Below, piece after piece: positions 55,235 through 63,336 of a DNA stretch of 64,000 nucleotides (its first letter is position 1; each line of letters opens with the position of its first letter). Where the stretch lies: assembly GCA_021324155.1 (NCBI GenBank), contig JAJPJQ010000042.1:1-64000 (forward strand), in the 5' to 3' direction. The DNA comes from Pseudomonadota bacterium (GTDB taxonomy: Bacteria > Desulfobacterota > Binatia > UBA9968). The position numbers and the translations under genes were made by a program. Under the pieces are notes generated by a model, which worked only from the letters and a program-made list of their open reading frames with translations, ran no database searches and was not told the origin of the DNA.

Positions 55235-56401
55235 ATGCCCTTCTCAGACCTACGCGACTATATCTCCCGGCTCGAATACGAAGACGAAGTTCAGCGAATG
55301 GACGACGAGGTCCAGCCCGTCTTTGAGATCGGCGCCGTGCTCCGCCGCGCCTACGAGCTGCGCGCGCCCGCACCGTTTTTCACGCGCATTCGCGGCTTTC
55401 CCGATCAGCGCGTTTTCGGGGCGCCGATCGGCCTCAGCCGGAGAAGAAACGCGCCGTTCCTGCGCTTCGCCGTCGCCATGGACATGCGTCCCGAGTCAAC
55501 GCCGCCGGAAATCGTCGAAGAATACATGCGTCGCATTGCGAAGCCGATCCCGCCGGTACTGGTGAACAGCGGCCCCTGCAAGGAAAACATTCTGACCGGC
55601 TACGCCGTCGATCTGCAGAGCTTCCCGGCGCCCGTGCTGCACCGCGACGACGGCGGGCCTTACATCGGGACCTGGCACGCCAATATCGCGAAAGATCCCG
55701 ACACCGGCGCGCGCCGATGGGGACTCGACCGCTTGATGATCCACGGCAGAAAAATGATGGGTGGTCTGCTGCTGCCGGGACAGAAATTCGCCGAGCATTA
55801 CTACGCAAAGTACGAGCCGCGCGGACGCGCGATGGAATTCGCCGTTGCGATCGGCACCGAGCCGGTGACGCCATGGGTGGCGGCGACGCGCTTGCCGCCT
55901 AATGTCGCCGAGGCGGATATCGTCGGCGCGATCCGCGGCGCCCCGCTCGAGCTCGTGAAATGCGAGACCGTCGATTTGGAGGTGCCCGCGACGTCGGAGA
56001 TCGTGATCGAGGGATTCATTCCGCCGTACGAAAGGCAAAAGGAAGGCCCTTTCGGCGCCGACGTCGCGGATGCTGGCGGCGAGCGCGCGCCGCGTCCGGT
56101 GTATCACGTCACCGCCATCACGCATCGCGACCGGCCGATCCTGCCCGTTGCGCTCGACGACTTGGCCGTCGCCCTCTCTCTGACGCGCGCGGCGGAAATC
56201 CTCGCCGAGACGCGCCGCCGAGGTTTTCCGGTGCGCTCACCGTTCTTCCCACCGGAGGCCGCGATCTCGTATTGGCAAGGCGAGAACGGAATAGGCGACT
56301 GGCCGCATGAAGATCCCCTGCGCTCCGCGTGGTCGTCGGAAATTCAAAAGATCGTACGCGACTGGCGTCTCCACACCTACCGTGGCGAAGCCTCTGAATG
56401 A
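55235..56401 (+). CDS. Truncated, divergent UbiD-family protein, copy 3
   Basis: UbiD-like over its 388 residues, but about 100 shorter than usual at the C-terminus and altered in the active site. The Asn of the N-x4-R motif is Arg (RRWGLDR), the metal histidine position is Gln (LLPGQK), and the second glutamate of EGPFGE is Ala (KEGPFGADV). It is probably not a standard decarboxylase; it could be a partner subunit or catalyse another reaction. GGAGG lies five bases before the ATG at 55235. Its stop overlaps the acyltransferase start (ATGA). An intact reading frame argues against a simple pseudogene. Confidence 0.82.
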   Translation: MPFSDLRDYISRLEYEDEVQRMDDEVQPVFEIGAVLRRAYELRAPAPFFTRIRGFPDQRVFGAPIGLSRRRNAPFLRFAVAMDMRPESTPPEIVEEYMRRIAKPIPPVLVNSGPCKENILTGYAVDLQSFPAPVLHRDDGGPYIGTWHANIAKDPDTGARRWGLDRLMIHGRKMMGGLLLPGQKFAEHYYAKYEPRGRAMEFAVAIGTEPVTPWVAATRLPPNVAEADIVGAIRGAPLELVKCETVDLEVPATSEIVIEGFIPPYERQKEGPFGADVADAGGERAPRPVYHVTAITHRDRPILPVALDDLAVALSLTRAAEILAETRRRGFPVRSPFFPPEAAISYWQGENGIGDWPHEDPLRSAWSSEIQKIVRDWRLHTYRGEASE

Positions 56402-57336
56402 GGCCGCGGCGCATCGCCGATCGACTCGCGTACCGCGCGATCGAGCTGCTGTTTGTCGCGTTCCGCTTTGTCATCCGCTGCCTGCCCGCCGATAGCTTCC
56501 GGCGTTTAGCGACGCCCGCAGTCAGGCTCATCGTCCGGATAATGATTCCTCGCCGACGCATCGTTAAAAACCTGCACGCGGCGTTCGGCCGCTCCTATTC
56601 GACTGCGACCAAGGCCGGTCTGGCACGCGGGGTTCAGGACAACTTCGTGCGCGGGCTGATCGACTGCTTTCTTCAACTCGCCGATCCCGAGCGCGCGCGT
56701 CGGAAAATTGCCATCGAAGGGTTCAAACATCTCGAAGCCGCGCTCGCCAGAGGCAACGGTGTCATCGCCCTCGGCGCGCACCTCGGCAACTTCGTCCTGG
56801 TCGGGACGCGCCTCGGCATGGAAGGCTATTGCGTCTCGACCCTCTTTCGCGTGCCGGACGACGAGCGCCTGCGCGCCCTCATCGAAGAACATCTGAGGTA
56901 CTTTCACCAGCAGGTGATCCCATCGCGGCCGCGCCGCGCGGCCGTTCGCGCGATGACCGATAAGCTCAAGCGCAACGAGATCGTTTTCATTCTCGGGGAC
57001 AATCTCAAAGAGGGAAAAGTCGAAGGCTCTCTGTTCGGCCGGCGCGTCTATACGCCGCGCGGGCCGGTCAGCCTCGCGTTCCGCACCGGCGCTGCGCTCG
57101 TGCCGATGTATCTGGTGCGGAACTACGACGGCAAACTCACGCTCGTAATCGAGCCGGAGCTGCTTTTAATCAGAAACGGAAGCGTGTATGAAGATGTCAG
57201 CGGCAACACGCGTCGGATCGTCGGTTATCTAGAAGGGCTGATCGGCCGCTATCCCGATCAATGGAACTGGCTCACCGTCCGTATGAGGAAGAATCCTCGC
57301 GGCCGAGGTGAACGAAGCGCGCAACGGCTTCAATGA
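56398..57336 (+). CDS. LpxL/HtrB-like lysophospholipid acyltransferase family protein
   Basis: A 312-residue protein with an N-terminal membrane-associated helix (about 14-28) and the lipid A acyltransferase-type core. The active-site motif, usually H-x4-D/E as in GHxGNWE, reads AHLGNFVL here: the histidine is kept and the acidic residue is Val. Activity is therefore in doubt. ILGDNLKEGKVEGSLFGR and the TPRGPVSLAFRTGAALVP segment fit the family. It overlaps both neighbours by 4 bases, so it is embedded in the UbiD/diiron unit rather than in a lipid A locus. Confidence 0.78.
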   Translation: MRPRRIADRLAYRAIELLFVAFRFVIRCLPADSFRRLATPAVRLIVRIMIPRRRIVKNLHAAFGRSYSTATKAGLARGVQDNFVRGLIDCFLQLADPERARRKIAIEGFKHLEAALARGNGVIALGAHLGNFVLVGTRLGMEGYCVSTLFRVPDDERLRALIEEHLRYFHQQVIPSRPRRAAVRAMTDKLKRNEIVFILGDNLKEGKVEGSLFGRRVYTPRGPVSLAFRTGAALVPMYLVRNYDGKLTLVIEPELLLIRNGSVYEDVSGNTRRIVGYLEGLIGRYPDQWNWLTVRMRKNPRGRGERSAQRLQ

Positions 57337-58031
57337 ATACTTTAGAAAAAGAGATCAAAGATATTGTTTTGCAATCGATTTATTTGGATGCATCCACGTT
57401 CAATCGCGTCCAGCCCGGCCAGCTTACGAAGGACGGCGGGCGCGTCTTCGTAACCCAGTTCTCGCATTTCACCCGCAACTTCCCGCGCTGGCTTGCCGCT
57501 GTGGCGGCGAATTGCCCGGTGGCCGACGCGCGGAAATTTCTCGTCGCCAATATGTACGAGGAAGAAGTCGGCCCCGGCGCGCAGGGATCGCATTACGATT
57601 TATTGTTGCGTCAGGGTGAAGCGCTCGGCCTCACGCGCGATCAGATCGAGACGACGATTCCTTTGCCTTCTACGGCGGTCGCGATCGACGCGCTCGACAG
57701 CATCTGCCGCAGCCGCTCGTGGCTCGAAGGCCTCGCGGCGACGACCGGACTCGAATGCATCAACGATCCGACGCTGCGCGCGAAAGCGGGCGTCGTTATC
57801 ATTAACGACGTGCGCTCCTGGCAGCATTTAGGGTTGAATCAGCAGCAGCTCCGATCGCGCACGATCCACATGGAAGAAGACGAGAAGCACGTCAACACCG
57901 GCCTTAAAATCCTCGCTGAGCAGGCGAACACGGAAGAAGCGGCGGCGAAAGCCGTCGCTTCGGCGCGCGAAGCCCTGCTCGCGTTTCGCCTGTTGATGGA
58001 AGGAATCGGCCGCGCCGCGCTCGGGGAATGA
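57333..58031 (+). CDS. Haem-oxygenase-like diiron protein, putative (2)
   Basis: A 232-residue all-helical protein with a well-formed HDO-type metal set: E77 in NMYEEEVG and H87 ten residues later, then H179, D183 and H186 (H-x3-D-x2-H) in IHMEEDEKHVNTG. The spacing matches characterised members such as SznF and BesC, which use a transient diiron centre to oxidise or cleave amino-acid-like or fatty substrates. It overlaps the acyltransferase by 4 bases and ends the unit that starts with the truncated UbiD. Substrate unknown. Confidence 0.8.
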   Translation: MNTLEKEIKDIVLQSIYLDASTFNRVQPGQLTKDGGRVFVTQFSHFTRNFPRWLAAVAANCPVADARKFLVANMYEEEVGPGAQGSHYDLLLRQGEALGLTRDQIETTIPLPSTAVAIDALDSICRSRSWLEGLAATTGLECINDPTLRAKAGVVIINDVRSWQHLGLNQQQLRSRTIHMEEDEKHVNTGLKILAEQANTEEAAAKAVASAREALLAFRLLMEGIGRAALGE

Positions 58032-58034
58032 TGC

Positions 58035-58101
58035 GGGCGGGTTTGAAACCCGCCCTACCCAAGACGGTTGACGATACTTTGTAGGGACAGGTTAAACCTG
58101 C
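58035..58101. repeat. Two REP-like hairpins between convergent genes
   Basis: GGGCGGGTTT-G-AAACCCGCCC (58035-58055) is a perfect 10-bp palindrome with a one-base centre. CAGGTT-A-AACCTG (58089-58101) is a second, 6-bp one. No T runs follow the first. They resemble widespread extragenic palindromes and may also limit read-through between the convergent genes. Confidence 0.65.
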
Positions 58102-58110
58102 CGTTTGTTT

Positions 58111-59214
58111 TTACCGCAGCGCCGGCATTTTGTTCGGGATGCCGCGCTTCTTGATCTCCGCTTCGAAAATCCGCCGAATCTCCGGATCCTCGTCCTCGTA
58201 CTCGATCAGTGTGCCGCCTTCTTTGACGCTGATGAAGACGCCGCCGTCGCGCTTCTGTGCTGCGACGTAGAAGGCCATCTTGTGCCGCTTGCTGCCGTAG
58301 CGGAGGGCGAGCTGGCGCGCGGGCGCCTCGCCGAGATTGAAGTGCTGGTGGAACCAGCCGTTCGGCGGGCCGAACGCGGTGCCCGGCTTCCAATCGACAC
58401 GCACGACCTGATCGCCGTGGCCGCTGGCGTAAGGATGGATGCCGAGCTCGTTCGGCCACATGATCGTGTAGCCTTCCGACTTGAGAATCAGCAGCACGGC
58501 GCCGGCGCCGTGGTAATGCGCCTTATGGTACATACCGACCGGCCATTCCACGAGATGGCCGACGAGCGAGTTACCCGCGATTTCGAAGCCGGTGAAGGAG
58601 CCGCCCTTGCCTTTGTATTCGTGGGCGTCGATCGACGCGGTCGCAACGTCGGCGATGAAGTTCGTATCCCAGTAGTTGCCGCGGCCGATCACGTAGCGCT
58701 TGTTCGATACCTCGAAATAATTCTCCTCGCCGTTGTAACGGTCGGTAAACTGATATTCGCAGTTGAAGACGAAGTCGGCGTTGTGGAACATGTCCATGAT
58801 CATCGGTGCGTTAGTCACCGCCGCCAGGCGCGCGGGCTGGCCGCCGCCGTTGATCAGACGATACGAGGAATTGAGCGGGACGGCGAAAAGACTTCCGGCG
58901 CCCCACTCGAAGAACCGTTTCGCCTGGCCTTCCTGCCAAATCTCCGTCGAGCCCAGGCCGCTCACCACGTAAAAAACTTTTTCGTAGAGGTGCTTCTCCG
59001 GCTGAAGCGCTTTGCCGCCTGGAATCTCGACTACCTCCATTGCGGTCGCGCCTTCCATGCCGCGGAGCTGCACGAAAGCGCCGCGGCCGCCTTTGCGCGG
59101 CCAATCGCCCAGCTTGATATCGTCCACGTCGACGCCGTATCCCTCGATCACGGGAACGCCCTGCTCTTTAATCCACCGTTCGTAAAACGGAGCGGGATTT
59201 TCCATTTCCGCCAT
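58111..59214 (-). CDS. Bicupin-domain protein
   Basis: A 367-residue protein with two cupin modules. The first (about 60-130) has KHLYEKVFYVVSG and a glycine-rich second motif. The second (about 215-310) has MYHKAHYHGAGAVLLIL and NGWFHQHFN, whose histidines suit a metal site. No signal peptide. Bicupins include dioxygenases, decarboxylases and isomerases; the reaction here is unknown. It is on the opposite strand to the UbiD units and has its own promoter-like sequence, but may belong to the same catabolic neighbourhood. Confidence 0.82.
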   Translation of the reverse strand: MAEMENPAPFYERWIKEQGVPVIEGYGVDVDDIKLGDWPRKGGRGAFVQLRGMEGATAMEVVEIPGGKALQPEKHLYEKVFYVVSGLGSTEIWQEGQAKRFFEWGAGSLFAVPLNSSYRLINGGGQPARLAAVTNAPMIMDMFHNADFVFNCEYQFTDRYNGEENYFEVSNKRYVIGRGNYWDTNFIADVATASIDAHEYKGKGGSFTGFEIAGNSLVGHLVEWPVGMYHKAHYHGAGAVLLILKSEGYTIMWPNELGIHPYASGHGDQVVRVDWKPGTAFGPPNGWFHQHFNLGEAPARQLALRYGSKRHKMAFYVAAQKRDGGVFISVKEGGTLIEYEDEDPEIRRIFEAEIKKRGIPNKMPALR

Positions 59215-59254
59215 TTCGATCCTGCCTTTCGATGATGAAGATGCTTCGATCAGA

Positions 59255-59281
59255 CTTATAAAGCGGCATCGGGAGAGTCAA
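59255..59281 (-). promoter_or_regulatory. Candidate promoter for the bicupin gene
   Basis: On the minus strand TTGACT (59281-59276), a short 15-base spacer, and TATAAG (59260-59255), about 40 bases before the ATG. Both boxes are good but the spacing is tight. Confidence 0.4.
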
Positions 59282-59288
59282 GCGGCGA

Positions 59289-59372
59289 GAGAAGTTTCGA
59301 GTTTCGGATTTCGAGTTGAGCTCGGAAATTCAGGACCTCCGAACCCGAAACGAGAAACTCGCAACCCGAAAT
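59289..59372. repeat. Self-complementary TTTCGAG-word array upstream of the bicupin promoter
   Basis: TTTCGAGTTTCGGATTTCGAG words on the left face AACCCGAAACGAGAAACTCG words on the right, forming an imperfect fold-back. It fills the gap behind the cytidylate-kinase-like gene. Same design as the arrays at 8904, 32616, 33850, 34887 and 41675 with another word. Confidence 0.6.
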
Positions 59373-59375
59373 CGT

Positions 59376-60194
59376 TTAAGGATACATGTATTCGATCGGC
59401 GGCGATTCGAATTCCGAGTCGACCTTGACGACCCCGGGTACGCCCTCGGCAAGGCGAATGATGTCGCGCTCGAGGTCGAGGTTGGCGAGAATTCCGGAAA
59501 GGTGCACGCGCCCGCCGTCGACGTCGACATTGATCGTCAAGTTGCGCGTCTTGGGCGAGACGATGAGCGCGGCCTGCACCCTGGCCGTTATCGTTAGATC
59601 CTGAAACGCGCGCTCGGATTCCGCCGTCGGCTGGTACTCCGGCCGTCGCGACGCCTCGACGATCAGATGTGCCGCACTATCCAGGCTCATGGCGCCGACA
59701 TTGATCACGAGGTCGTAGCGGCTGGGATCGCGCCAATCGCCGCCGAAAAGCGCCTGCAGGCGGCGCATGCGGGCTTTATCGACCTGCTCGATATAATGCA
59801 GTGCCGCGGTCTCGCTCATGCCCTCGCGCGCGCGCACCTGCTCGACGCGGTAGCTCATCGGCGCGGTCAGATAGACGCGCAGCACGTGGCGGATGCCGGG
59901 GAATAGGTCCTGGCCGGCGTGGCCGTGATAGACGATGTTGCCGCTTTGCGCGACCTCGCACATCGCCGCCTGGAGCACGATACGGTAGAGCCGCAGCCCT
60001 TCCTGCCAGCGCTCCCACCAGCGCGGCGCCGTGTCGAGTATCTCGGTGAATTTCGCTTCGGGGATCCCGTAGCCTTCGCTCGCCTTCATGAGAACTTCGC
60101 GGCTGACGCAGCGGTAGCCGAGCTGCGCAGCGACCCGTTCGGCCAATTCAGGGCCGCCGCTGAAAGCGCCTCTGGTGAGAGTAATGATCGACAT
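59376..60194 (-). CDS. Cytidylate-kinase-like protein fused to a BON domain
   Basis: The 272 residues combine a P-loop-kinase-like domain of the Cytidylate_kin2 type (about 1-190; ITLTRGAFSGGPELAERVAAQLGY, YHGHAGQDLFPG, REGMSETAALHYI) with a C-terminal BON domain (about 205-270). The nucleotide loop lacks the usual GK(S/T), as is common in this family, so catalysis is uncertain. BON domains bind membranes or small ligands and normally sit in exported proteins, whereas no signal peptide is present here. GGGAGG eight bases before the ATG at 60194 fixes the start. Function unknown. Confidence 0.78.
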   Translation of the reverse strand: MSIITLTRGAFSGGPELAERVAAQLGYRCVSREVLMKASEGYGIPEAKFTEILDTAPRWWERWQEGLRLYRIVLQAAMCEVAQSGNIVYHGHAGQDLFPGIRHVLRVYLTAPMSYRVEQVRAREGMSETAALHYIEQVDKARMRRLQALFGGDWRDPSRYDLVINVGAMSLDSAAHLIVEASRRPEYQPTAESERAFQDLTITARVQAALIVSPKTRNLTINVDVDGGRVHLSGILANLDLERDIIRLAEGVPGVVKVDSEFESPPIEYMYP

Positions 60195-60285
60195 TTGCGT
60201 CACCTCCCTTGAGCGCAGGCTGGTGCCCGATATTTCGCGATACCCTTTAGCATGCCGGTAGGGAGCGATTCAACCCGGCCGGGGT

Positions 60286-61266
60286 GTGCGCATAGGCAAG
60301 CGCTTGACACCCGCTCGGCTGCGACTGCATAACGTGCGTGTGCGTGTCCGACTCGTTTACCTACTGCTGATCTTGCTGGCGCCCTGCCCGGCGTTCGCCG
60401 ACGGCAAGATCCTCGTCTCCGCGCCGTCGAAATCTCTCACGTGGTTTCCCGCAGCTCTGGCGAAAGAAAAGGGCTTTTATCGCGACGAAGGCCTCGATGT
60501 CGACTTCGTCGTGATGAATCCGCGCCTGGCGCTCCAGGCTGTGATATCGGGCGATGCCGCTTACACGACGGCTCTGGGATCGACGATCCGCGCCGCCGTT
60601 CGTGGCGTGCCGCTCCGCGTCGTGCTGACGATCTGCGAAAAGCCCCATTTCGCGCTGATCGCCAGGCGCGGCATCACCTCTATCGAGCAGCTCAAAGGCA
60701 AGCTCGTCGGCATCTCCTCCTTCGGCGCGAGCAGCGACACGATGGCGCGCGCCGCGCTGCTCAAATATAAGCTGTCGCCGGAAAAGGACGTCAAAATTCT
60801 CGCCGTCGGCGGCGGTCTCAACCGGCTCGCCGCGCTGAAATCCGGCGCCATCGACGCGACGCTGATCGAGGCGCCCTACAACGTCATGCTCGAGCAGGAG
60901 GGTTTCCCGCGCCTGCTGTTCGTGGGCGACGTGGTCCCCTCGCCCATCGCCGGCTTCGGCACCTCTTTGGACCGCGTCAACAAGCATGCCGGCGAAGTCC
61001 AGCGCATGGTGCGCGCCGCGCTCCGCGCGATCCAGTTCGCGAAGACGAACCGGCGCGACACGGTCGCCGCGATCGCCAAATGGACCGGCATGGACGCGAA
61101 GCTCGCCGACGGGAGCTACGACATGGCCGCGCCGACGTGGGCGGCGAACGGCGTGCCAGGGCCCGAGACGCTCCGGGCCGCCATGGAGGAAGTCCAGCGC
61201 GAGCTCAAACTGGATCGCGCGCCGGACCCTGCGCAGGCGTTCGACTGGAGCTTCGTCAAACCATAA
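60286..61266 (+). CDS. NMT1/THI5-like periplasmic substrate-binding protein, copy 2
   Basis: An exported bilobed binding protein, up to 326 residues. The hydrophobic core VYLLLILLAPCPAFA ends in a signal-peptidase site before DGKIL. LAKEKGFYRDEGLDVDF, ISGDAAYTTALGSTIRAA and IEQLKGKLVGISSFGAS are family features. The start is unclear: GTG 60286 gives a long n-region, while GTG codons near 60334 would give a normal signal peptide. It is followed after 15 bases by another binding protein and no transporter genes. Confidence 0.83.
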   Translation: MRIGKRLTPARLRLHNVRVRVRLVYLLLILLAPCPAFADGKILVSAPSKSLTWFPAALAKEKGFYRDEGLDVDFVVMNPRLALQAVISGDAAYTTALGSTIRAAVRGVPLRVVLTICEKPHFALIARRGITSIEQLKGKLVGISSFGASSDTMARAALLKYKLSPEKDVKILAVGGGLNRLAALKSGAIDATLIEAPYNVMLEQEGFPRLLFVGDVVPSPIAGFGTSLDRVNKHAGEVQRMVRAALRAIQFAKTNRRDTVAAIAKWTGMDAKLADGSYDMAAPTWAANGVPGPETLRAAMEEVQRELKLDRAPDPAQAFDWSFVKP

Positions 61267-61281
61267 ATTCCGGGAGACCCC

Positions 61282-62241
61282 ATGAACAATGTCCGGCATT
61301 CGCTCGGTGGAGTAATCCTAATCGTCTCTGTTTTGCTGCCACTCAACGCATTCGCGCAGGCGCCGGAGAAGATCAAGATCGTCTACGCGAGCCGCTCGCT
61401 GCCCTTCTTCACCTCGTTCGTTTCCAAAGAAATGAATTTTTACGCCAAGCAGGGACTCGACGTCGATCTCGTGCAAGTCGCGCCGCGCATCGCGATCACT
61501 GCGCTGGCGACCAACCAGGTGGATTACTCGATGAACATCGGCTCCACCCTCCGCGCCGCCATGCGCGGCCTCCCGGTGCGCGCGGTCGCGTCCAGCACCG
61601 TGGCTCCTTTCTTCGCGCTTGTGGCAAAAGAGAAAACCGTTCAAGAACTGAAGGGCAAAGTCGTCGGCGTGACCGATCCGGGCGGCACGAATTACCAGGT
61701 GACCAAGCTGATACTCGCGCATTACGGCCTGTCGGCGCCTAAAGACGTGCCGCTGCTTACGATCGGCGACGAGAAGCTGATTCTCGACGCGCTGCTCTCG
61801 GGCCGCATCGCGGCGGCCGCGATCTCGCCGCCCTGGCCGTTCGAAGCCGAGCGGCATGGGTTTAATATCCTCGTCAAGGCGTCCGACGTCGCGCAGTTCC
61901 CGTTCGTCGGCGTGACGGCGAACGTCGAGAAGATCAAAACGCAGCGCGAGCAGGTGAAAAAAGTCATCCGCGCCGAGCTCGACGCGCTACGCTTCGTGCG
62001 CGAGCGGCGCGCGGACAGCATCGAGCTGATCAGCCGCATCTTCAAAATGGACCGCGACATCGCGCACAAGTCCTATGATTTCATCGCGTCGTTTTTCAGC
62101 CGCGACGCGCGCATTCAGCCGGAGGCGGTAAAGCGGCTGATGGCGCTGGAAAAGGAAGCGGGAGGCGTGAAAGACGACGTCGAGGTATCTCAGATCGCCG
62201 ATCTGTCGCTCGTCGAGGAGGTGCTCAAAGGCCCGAAATAG
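61282..62241 (+). CDS. NMT1/THI5-like periplasmic substrate-binding protein, copy 3
   Basis: A 319-residue periplasmic binding protein with signal peptide (cleavage about AFA-QA). It contains FVSKEMNFYAKQGLDVDL, ATNQVDYSMNIGSTLRAA and VQELKGKVVGVTDPGG. It is clearly related to copy 2 (same GSTxRAAxRGxPxRxV segment) and the two look like an old tandem duplication. Ligand unknown; no permease or ATPase adjacent. Convergent with the FRG protein, with no gap between stops. Confidence 0.88.
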   Translation: MNNVRHSLGGVILIVSVLLPLNAFAQAPEKIKIVYASRSLPFFTSFVSKEMNFYAKQGLDVDLVQVAPRIAITALATNQVDYSMNIGSTLRAAMRGLPVRAVASSTVAPFFALVAKEKTVQELKGKVVGVTDPGGTNYQVTKLILAHYGLSAPKDVPLLTIGDEKLILDALLSGRIAAAAISPPWPFEAERHGFNILVKASDVAQFPFVGVTANVEKIKTQREQVKKVIRAELDALRFVRERRADSIELISRIFKMDRDIAHKSYDFIASFFSRDARIQPEAVKRLMALEKEAGGVKDDVEVSQIADLSLVEEVLKGPK

Positions 62242-63213
62242 TCACTGCTCCCATTCCGGATCGGGAACGAGGATGTGCGGAAAGACCATCAGCATCTCGA
62301 GCGACTGGCTAAAGCCGTCGAGACCCGGGAAGAGCGTCGCGCGATTTAAGTTCATGCGCTGAAGGCGCTGCATGATGGTTTTTCTAAGCTGCGGGTCGTT
62401 CTTGATGATGAACTTGATGAGGTTGCCGGAGAAATCCTTCTTGCCGTTCTTATCCCCCGCCAGCGCCTCCAGATTCGCCTCGAAGGAGGACGAGATGTCG
62501 CCGGGACAGAGAAACAGCCCTTGCTGCAGGACGAGGCGCTCATTCAGCCGGTAAGGATTGATCGGAAAGACGAAGCGCTTGCCGGCCTGAAACGCGTCGC
62601 GAAAGGTCTCGCGCCTCGTCACGTTGGGATCGTTGCCGCCGTACTCGCTGTCGATCATTTGCGAAACGTCGTTGAGCTGCGCCTTCACGCGCTGGCGGAT
62701 CCAGCGCGAATCGAGCGCCCACACCACGCATTCCTTTTCCGATTCCTCCACCGCGAAATAGACGGCGACCCAAAACGAATACGTCCAGTCGAGGAGGCGC
62801 GTCGGCGCGCCGTAATGCTGCATGAGCGCGAGCCACTCCATGATATTCGCCTCGCCGGGAACGGCCATTGTGTAATGGTGGCACTGACGCTTGAAGCGCC
62901 TGAGCAAGCCGCCCTCGATCGCGGATGCGCTGTGCGTCTTGTCGGGAGCGTCCAGGCCTTCCTTCAAGGTCGGCTGCAATAGCGCCCGCTTGGACTCCTT
63001 GTCGAGCGGCGCGTTGACGTTCAGGCCGAACTTGAAGATCGCGCGCTGGAGCTTGGTCTCGAAATCCCACGAGCTGTTTTTGTACCCGCGGAAGATCCAT
63101 TGCTTATTGTGGTTTTGGTCGGTGCTCGGCTCGAGCAGCTGCTTGAAGCAGCGGTCGAGGTCGTCGAGCGACTCGATGCGGTCTTCCACAAAGATGTGGC
63201 GTTTGCTGTCCAT
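62242..63213 (-). CDS. FRG-domain protein
   Basis: A cytosolic protein of 323 residues named for the motif Phe-Arg-Gly, seen here in WIFRGYKNSSWDFETKL (about 39-55), with the second family signature MQHYGAPTRLLDWTYS (about 131-146). The biochemical role is unknown; such proteins often occur in mobile or defence-related neighbourhoods, which is association only. No toxin, antitoxin or restriction gene adjoins it here. The gene ends exactly where the convergent binding-protein gene ends. Confidence 0.85.
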   Translation of the reverse strand: MDSKRHIFVEDRIESLDDLDRCFKQLLEPSTDQNHNKQWIFRGYKNSSWDFETKLQRAIFKFGLNVNAPLDKESKRALLQPTLKEGLDAPDKTHSASAIEGGLLRRFKRQCHHYTMAVPGEANIMEWLALMQHYGAPTRLLDWTYSFWVAVYFAVEESEKECVVWALDSRWIRQRVKAQLNDVSQMIDSEYGGNDPNVTRRETFRDAFQAGKRFVFPINPYRLNERLVLQQGLFLCPGDISSSFEANLEALAGDKNGKKDFSGNLIKFIIKNDPQLRKTIMQRLQRMNLNRATLFPGLDGFSQSLEMLMVFPHILVPDPEWEQ

Positions 63214-63336
63214 AGAGAGGCGGCGCTTCCGTTACAGTAGATTCTCCACTTATCCGGCGCGCCCGTCAACTCCAGATCCGCAGGAGCGGCTTCTCAACGC
63301 GCTTCGCGGTGCTAAACTACAACGGTTCGCTGCGGT

